Below are positions 58,776 through 64,000 of a DNA stretch of 64,000 nucleotides, in pieces. Made by a program: the position numbers and the translations under genes. The notes under the pieces were generated by a model. The model was not told where the DNA came from and ran no database searches. It was given only the letters and a program-made list of their open reading frames with translations. Every line of letters starts with the position of its first letter. The stretch's first letter is position 1. Origin of the DNA: Uloborus plumipes (Eukaryota > Arthropoda > Arachnida > Araneae > Uloboridae); the NCBI GenBank assembly GCA_038373865.1, contig JAXGGA010000455.1, positions 1 to 64,000 of the forward strand, given 5' to 3'.

Positions 58776-60186
58776 CAGGGTTGCCAGATTTAAGAACTGT
58801 AATTACGGGACAGCATTATGGGGGGAGGGGGGGGTAAGAGATGAAGTCTAAAGGTTGAATTTCTAAAACCTTGACTTTAATATCAAACTTTCTTTACAAA
58901 TATACATAAAGAAAAAACAATACACAATTATCACATGAATAAAAACTATTTTTTACCATTGCATAGTTATTTTTCTTCATGAATATTAAGGGGGTAATAA
59001 AAAGTTTAACATTAACTATTGTGTAATTTCGTATTTCCCTGTTATTAACCCCCTTTTAAGTGACGCAGGCCAGTCAGTTCGAATTTTACCAGGGGAGCAA
59101 AAAGTAAAAATTCAATGTAAATTTTCCCAAAAACAGCAAAGACGGAAGCCAACCACTTATATGTAAATACATTACCAATTTCCCAAAACCAGGTTGGGGG
59201 TCCGTTGACCACTCATCCTAATCCATAAAATGACGGGCTTGTCTTGGCATATGAATGATATAATAGTCGCTTCTATTGATGACTAATGTTTAGTATGTCC
59301 TTTTTTAAAAAACTAGACGTACCAGTGGGGAAATTTGAATACGTGAAAAATAAGTTTAATGAGTCACTAACACAAATGTTGATTACAATTGCGTAGACAT
59401 AGAATTAAACTTAACTACTTAAACTAACTATAAGAAGTTAGACTAAAAAAAACAATATTCAATATCTTTAGGGGAAAAAACTAGTTTTTTAAATATTATA
59501 ACATAATAATTGTTCTGATATAAAGTCAGAAATATCTCTCACTCTGTTTTTTCTAAAAATCATATTTGCTGCTTGATTTTACCGTTGTAATAATTCTTCC
59601 CAAGTTTTGCTGTGTCTTTAATTTGTCATAAAACTCATTGCAATTCATCTTACTGCCGTTCATTGTAAAAGTTAAGTATTTTCATATTTTAAATATTCGT
59701 ATTTGTTTGCTAAATGGAATAACACTTAGTTACATCTTTTAGTATAAACGAAAAGCAAAGCAAATTTCAAAAGATAAATAGCTGGTGACTAATAGTAGCT
59801 GAACAATTATATTTCTTTCGTAAGAAAAAAATTGAGAAGGGCGTATATATTAAGTCATAATAAAATCATTTACAACGAGCTACCCACTTTTACAATGAAC
59901 GATATGTTTGTTGAATAGACTATCACAATGATTCCTGCTCTAGTTGAATAGAGCATTACACTTCAGAACAGAGAAATATTATGGTTGAATCAATTTTCTT
60001 ATCACTCTATTTCACATTTTTTGTTTTACTTTATTTTTTCTGAAAATAATGGTTCGTTTTGTAAAATGTTGCCCCTAGCTTAGAATACGGGACTTTAGCC
60101 GTCCCGTATCAAGGTTCCCCGGGACGCGGGACAATTTTACAAAAAACGGGACTGTCCCTTGAAATCCGGGACGTCTGGCAACCCTG
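58776..60186. mobile_element. hAT-type non-autonomous element, 1.4 kb
   Basis: The ends CAGGGTTGCCAGATTTAAG and GACGTCTGGCAACCCTG are bracketed by a perfect 8-bp duplication GTCATGAC (58768-58775 and 60187-60194). The ends match the small element at 22942-23201. The 1411-bp interior has no transposase frame. A 9-bp stem (ATACGGGAC, then GTCCCGTAT) and several GGGAC words lie just inside the right end, and GGGACAG lies inside the left, which may be subterminal binding sites. Confidence 0.9.
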
Positions 60187-60225
60187 GTCATGACCCTCTA
60201 TGAGTGGCCAAATAGTGCCTACAAC

Positions 60226-60392
60226 CAGGCCCGTTATTTAGGGGGTGGGGGGGGGGGCAATTGCCCCCCTCTGACTTTGAGAAATCAATGTATTTACATA
60301 TACGTGGGCGTGGTTTTTGTTGTTTTCTGGTGAAATTGTATTGCCCCCCCCCTTTGCCCCCCCCCCTGGAAAAACTTGAAATGACGTCCCTG
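60226..60392. mobile_element. hAT-type MITE with poly-G/poly-C interior
   Basis: The ends CAGGCCCGTTATTTAGGGG and TTGAAATGACGTCCCTG are short imperfect inverted repeats. CCTACAAC (60218-60225) and CCTACAGC (60393-60400) are a 7-of-8 target duplication. The interior contains GGGGGTGGGGGGGGGGG and a matching C-rich stretch, which can pair. It starts 32 bp after the duplication of the larger hAT-type element. Non-coding. Confidence 0.75.
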
Positions 60393-60400
60393 CCTACAGC

Positions 60401-61195
60401 TGAATTTTTTGGAATTAAATTTCGAAAAATTGGGCCCAGACCACCTATTTAAGCCCTAAAATTGTACTTATATCCCCCATTCCGGTAACAGCTCCCTCCA
60501 ACTATTAGTGGGATTCGCACTTGTCCAACCCATAGGTTATTTAAATGTTGTTTGACGTTGTGGTTTCATAAATATGCATTGGAAATCGTGTTATCCTCCG
60601 TTGGTTTATCTCAAGCTCTAAGTTCTACTTAAACATGGGGCTAAATGATCTTATTGCTTAGATTTTTGTCATAGTTAGAGAACGTTAAAAGTTTCCCATA
60701 AACATATTTGCTGCTTTACGATTACGTAGTTAAATGCTACATCAAAATATAGTTTGCAGCACGCAACTAACATCACCACAAAAATGTTCCGAACAATGAA
60801 TGTCATGCAAAAATAACTCCAATAATTTGAAGATGCAGCTGTAGAAAAATTGAGGAACCGATAACGGTATTTGGGATCGAACTAATAGCGTATGTGTATT
60901 GAATGAGTGTACGTACATACTTAGGATGAGGGTGTCTCAAAAAATGCTTATTAGTGAGGAAGATGAGACTATTGATGACGTTATTAAACATATTGATAAA
61001 ATATATTATTTTGATGAATGTTTTTAGTGATGCTCTTCTTCCTCGTCTGTTTAATTACATGTTAGTAAAGCACTATTTGTGATATAATGAAAGATTTTTT
61101 TCGTACTTGCTCCTATTTCTTTAGCAAAATAATGAAAGCTTCTTGAAAGAAAAAAAAGGTAAATAGTACAATTAAAAGAGAAGTAACTAGATGTA
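60401..61195. other. AT-rich gap, no gene seen
   Basis: No supported gene or repeats. Confidence 0.5.
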
Positions 61196-62099
61196 GGGGA
61201 ATGTGGGGCAAAGTGAAATGGTAAAATATTTTTACAGTTTGTAGCGCCACCTATCTAACAATATTTTAACAAAGTCCCTAGACATAGGGTCTATTCCTGT
61301 CAACAAATAGATAGATCTAAAGATCAACGAAAAAAATTGTACCAGTCCTTTTCAAAATTTGATACACTTATTGTAATATTCGGTTTTTTCAAAAATATTT
61401 TTTGTCATGACACAGTTATAAAAATTTTGTAACTATCAGTTCAAGTATTAATTGAGATCTACTGGTATCTAGTGCAATACTTATTTAGTTTATATTAAGC
61501 GGATTTTGATTTTAAAGGTTCGATGTAATTTGTCAAGTTCATGCGGGGCAAAATGGATGGGTCAAAGTGAAATAGTTCATTTCGTTTATTTATGCATTAT
61601 TATTTTCTTAATCACGTACGTATTTCTTTATTTATTGATTGATTTACATTTTTCACCTTGTGATTCACTTATTTATTCATTCGTTCACTGATTTTCTTAT
61701 TCGTTCTCTAGTTTATTCACTCATTTCTTTTCCCCTAAATTAATGAGTTCATTAATTTGTTTATTTATTTATTCGTTTATTTTTCATTAATAAGTCATTT
61801 ATTCGTATATTTACATGTCCATTTGATGAAAATTACTGTTAATCATAAAATAGAAAATTTTTCATAGTAAAAATATTCATTTTTCACTTTGCCCCATGTT
61901 TTTTAAGGTGGAAAACTTCTACCTTTTTTCAAAGGTGCAAAATAACTGCCAAGAATGAAAAATAATATTTCAATGCAAGTTGTCATACAAAATACATTAC
62001 TTAATCTTTGTGTAGAATAATTTTCAGAACAAATTTCCGATGCATTCATTTTGAAATAGGTCACCTGTCCTAACTGTTTCCCTTTGCCACACATTCCCC
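61196..62099. mobile_element. GGGGAATGTG-ended non-autonomous element
   Basis: Left GGGGAATGTGGGGCAAAGTG and right CTTTGCCACACATTCCCC are inverted repeats of about 20 bp with TA outside on both sides (61194-61195, 62100-62101). The word GGGGCAAA recurs near 61543 and, reversed, near 61883. A degenerate TTTATTCA-type tract fills about 61600-61815. No transposase; superfamily unassigned, though TA flanks allow Tc1/mariner. Confidence 0.65.
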
Positions 62100-62101
62100 T
62101 A

Positions 62102-64000
62102 TTTAACCACATGTTTACTTAAGTTAGTTGAAAAATCAACTCATTTATAGACAGTGCAGGACCATCGGAAGACAATATTTATAGCACAATAGGACGTCAT
62201 TAGGAAACGCGTATATATTTGTAGGAGTTTCGAAGATTTTATTCTGTTATTACTTCTGCGCAAAGCATTAAGTTAACATAAAGTTATAAACCAAGTGTAA
62301 TTTTAGTGCTTTTTCAAAGTCAAGGCATTCTCTAAGCATGATGTAAGGGATACATCGCACGAAAAGTAAAAACTTGAAGACTTGCATGAAAATTCTGTGT
62401 GAAAAGCATTAAATTCAACGTTCTTAAGGCACATGTAGTATTGGCCGAATGAGCTCAAATTTTGCATGCATTATTTTTTATCATATTTTTACAGAATGGA
62501 CATTTAATACAGGTTTAAATTGTCATGCCATTTTTCCACGTCCTGAAATTTACTCAAAAATTATATTATAAAGACACATTTTAAATCACATAAAATCTAT
62601 GAGTGGGAAGGAAGTACATTTGCATTTTCAGCTCAGTTTTTCTCTGTGCACTTTTGTTTTATTTTTTAAAACAGGTCAATGAAAACTGAAAGTTATAACT
62701 GTCAAACAAATAAATAGATTATACATGAGAGTTTTGTTAAGGACGTATACATCATTTTTACTGATTGCACCTAAGAACATAGAGAAACTAAAATTTCAAA
62801 TCTCAATAAAATAAAAACTTTCCCTCAAACCATAAAGTGCCTCGTAATAGAATTTATTCATTAGCAATTTCAAGATATGAAAGATTATTTGATGTGTTTA
62901 CTTGAAAGGTTGTAATGTATAATGTCTTCAATTATTTTAATTGACGTCCAAATGGATTTTTTCGTTAGTAAATGCTTCTTTTCCTAACAGAACATTAACG
63001 AAAAGCTTTTAAAACTTCACGTGCATAGATTTATCTTTATGCATGCTTTGGAAGCTGGTAAACTTTTTTTGTTCACTCCTAAATACCGATTTACATCTAA
63101 TTTTCAAAATATGCATTTAGTATCAAAAGTAATACTTAGTGGAAACTGATACTTGCATTTTTAAATTTCCCTCTGCAAAATCCGTGGTAAACAGATGGTA
63201 TGAACATTTTCGTTACCATATTTTGAACATTTCTTTTAGCATACTTTATGAAGATTTTTAGTTTAATGCATGGTGCTAATCACCTGGCATATAAAAAGTA
63301 TTAATTATGGCAAGAATTAAAAAAAAAGAAAAAATAATTTGTCAGGATGCGTTTGAACTCCTCTCACTAAATATTTTATTTTCCCAAAACTTTTCGAATC
63401 GTTTATCAGTTTTAATGACTTGCTTTTAACAGTTTGATGCTTAAAAGACAGTTGGCTTAAGTGTTTTTATTGCTCTATATTTTGCGGGAACAAAATAAGC
63501 TGGTTAGCTTAAATACAAACGATGACAAAAAGGCAAAAGAAAAGAAGAAAATAAAATAAAAGAAAGAATGAAGAAAGTAGAAAAATAATGAAAAAATGAT
63601 AGTTGCAATTACTGACATTTACCATCCAACGATAGCATAGTCTAATGCTTTAACAAAAAACTGACCCATCATAATGGATAATCTTGGATTAAGAAGTTAA
63701 AATCAAGTTTTCCTTCCTTATTACAAACGTACGTGTTATAAATAGCTTGGAGCTAAAATAATGTACTTTAGGCTATTAAATACATTTTTTACTACAATCT
63801 TAATACAAACGATAATAAAAAATGTTTAAAAAAATTATTCAGATTATAGAAAAACAATGAAAGGCAAACAACTAGGTAGGAACCGTTTGTTATTACCGTT
63901 TTGTTAGTAAAACGATTCATTTGATATGCTAAATATTCTTATTTATTTAGTTCTACTGAAAAAAAAATCACTTCAACATAAATAACGTCATAATTGATTT
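62102..64000. other. AT-rich end of window, no gene seen
   Basis: No supported gene, RNA or paired terminal repeats to the end of the window. Confidence 0.5.

Noticed and set aside
1..64000. CRISPR arrays, operons or bacterial-type regulatory sites
   Set aside because: Tandem arrays here have no unique spacers, and the gene content and base composition are eukaryotic.

Overview
The window reads as AT-rich animal DNA, most likely from an arthropod and possibly an arachnid. That guess rests on the mix of Tc1, DD41D mariner, Helitron, hAT, TTAA-type and non-LTR elements and on the low gene density; it is an inference, not an identification. No host protein-coding gene could be supported. Almost all long open frames are transposon genes, their antisense shadows, or translations of tandem repeats. 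The window is probably intergenic or deep intronic sequence.

Layout. 369-1586 is a Tc1-like element with one nonsense codon. 2056-6189 holds two copies of a CCCTAGCAGC-ended repeat family, one with tandem arrays and an inserted tRNA-derived SINE, either side of a 2.5-kb foldback element with arms of about 0.8 kb. 7815-8651 is an internally deleted Tc1-like element. 16630-17337 is a mariner relic with DD41D spacing. About 20.5-23.7 kb holds LINE fragments, a pogo/Tigger-type MITE, a hairpin repeat and a minus-strand Helitron that carries a hAT-type MITE. 28781-29599 is a second minus-strand Helitron. 32143-33854 is a 5'-truncated LINE with an RNase H domain and a perfect 13-bp target-site duplication. 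40.2-44.1 kb contains three MITEs and a decayed Tc1/mariner copy. 47-52 kb holds a perfect 48-bp hairpin, a SINE, a TTAA MITE and a plus-strand Helitron. 52367-55529 is a three-level nest: a TTAA MITE, interrupted by an element with a 5-bp duplication and a 35-bp tandem array, itself interrupted by a Tc1-like element with an intact 343-codon transposase. 55.6-62.1 kb holds further MITEs, including a 1.4-kb hAT-type element. The rest is AT-rich DNA with microsatellites and homopolymers.

The elements do not form a pathway. The intact transposase at 53234-54265 is the only full-length catalytic gene, and it could in principle act on its own terminal repeats. The Helitrons, hAT, TTAA, pogo and foldback copies look non-autonomous and would depend on enzymes encoded elsewhere. 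The best leads for new biology are the foldback element, the TTATG-duplicating family with tandem repeats, and the inverted three-unit repeat at 58.3-58.65 kb.
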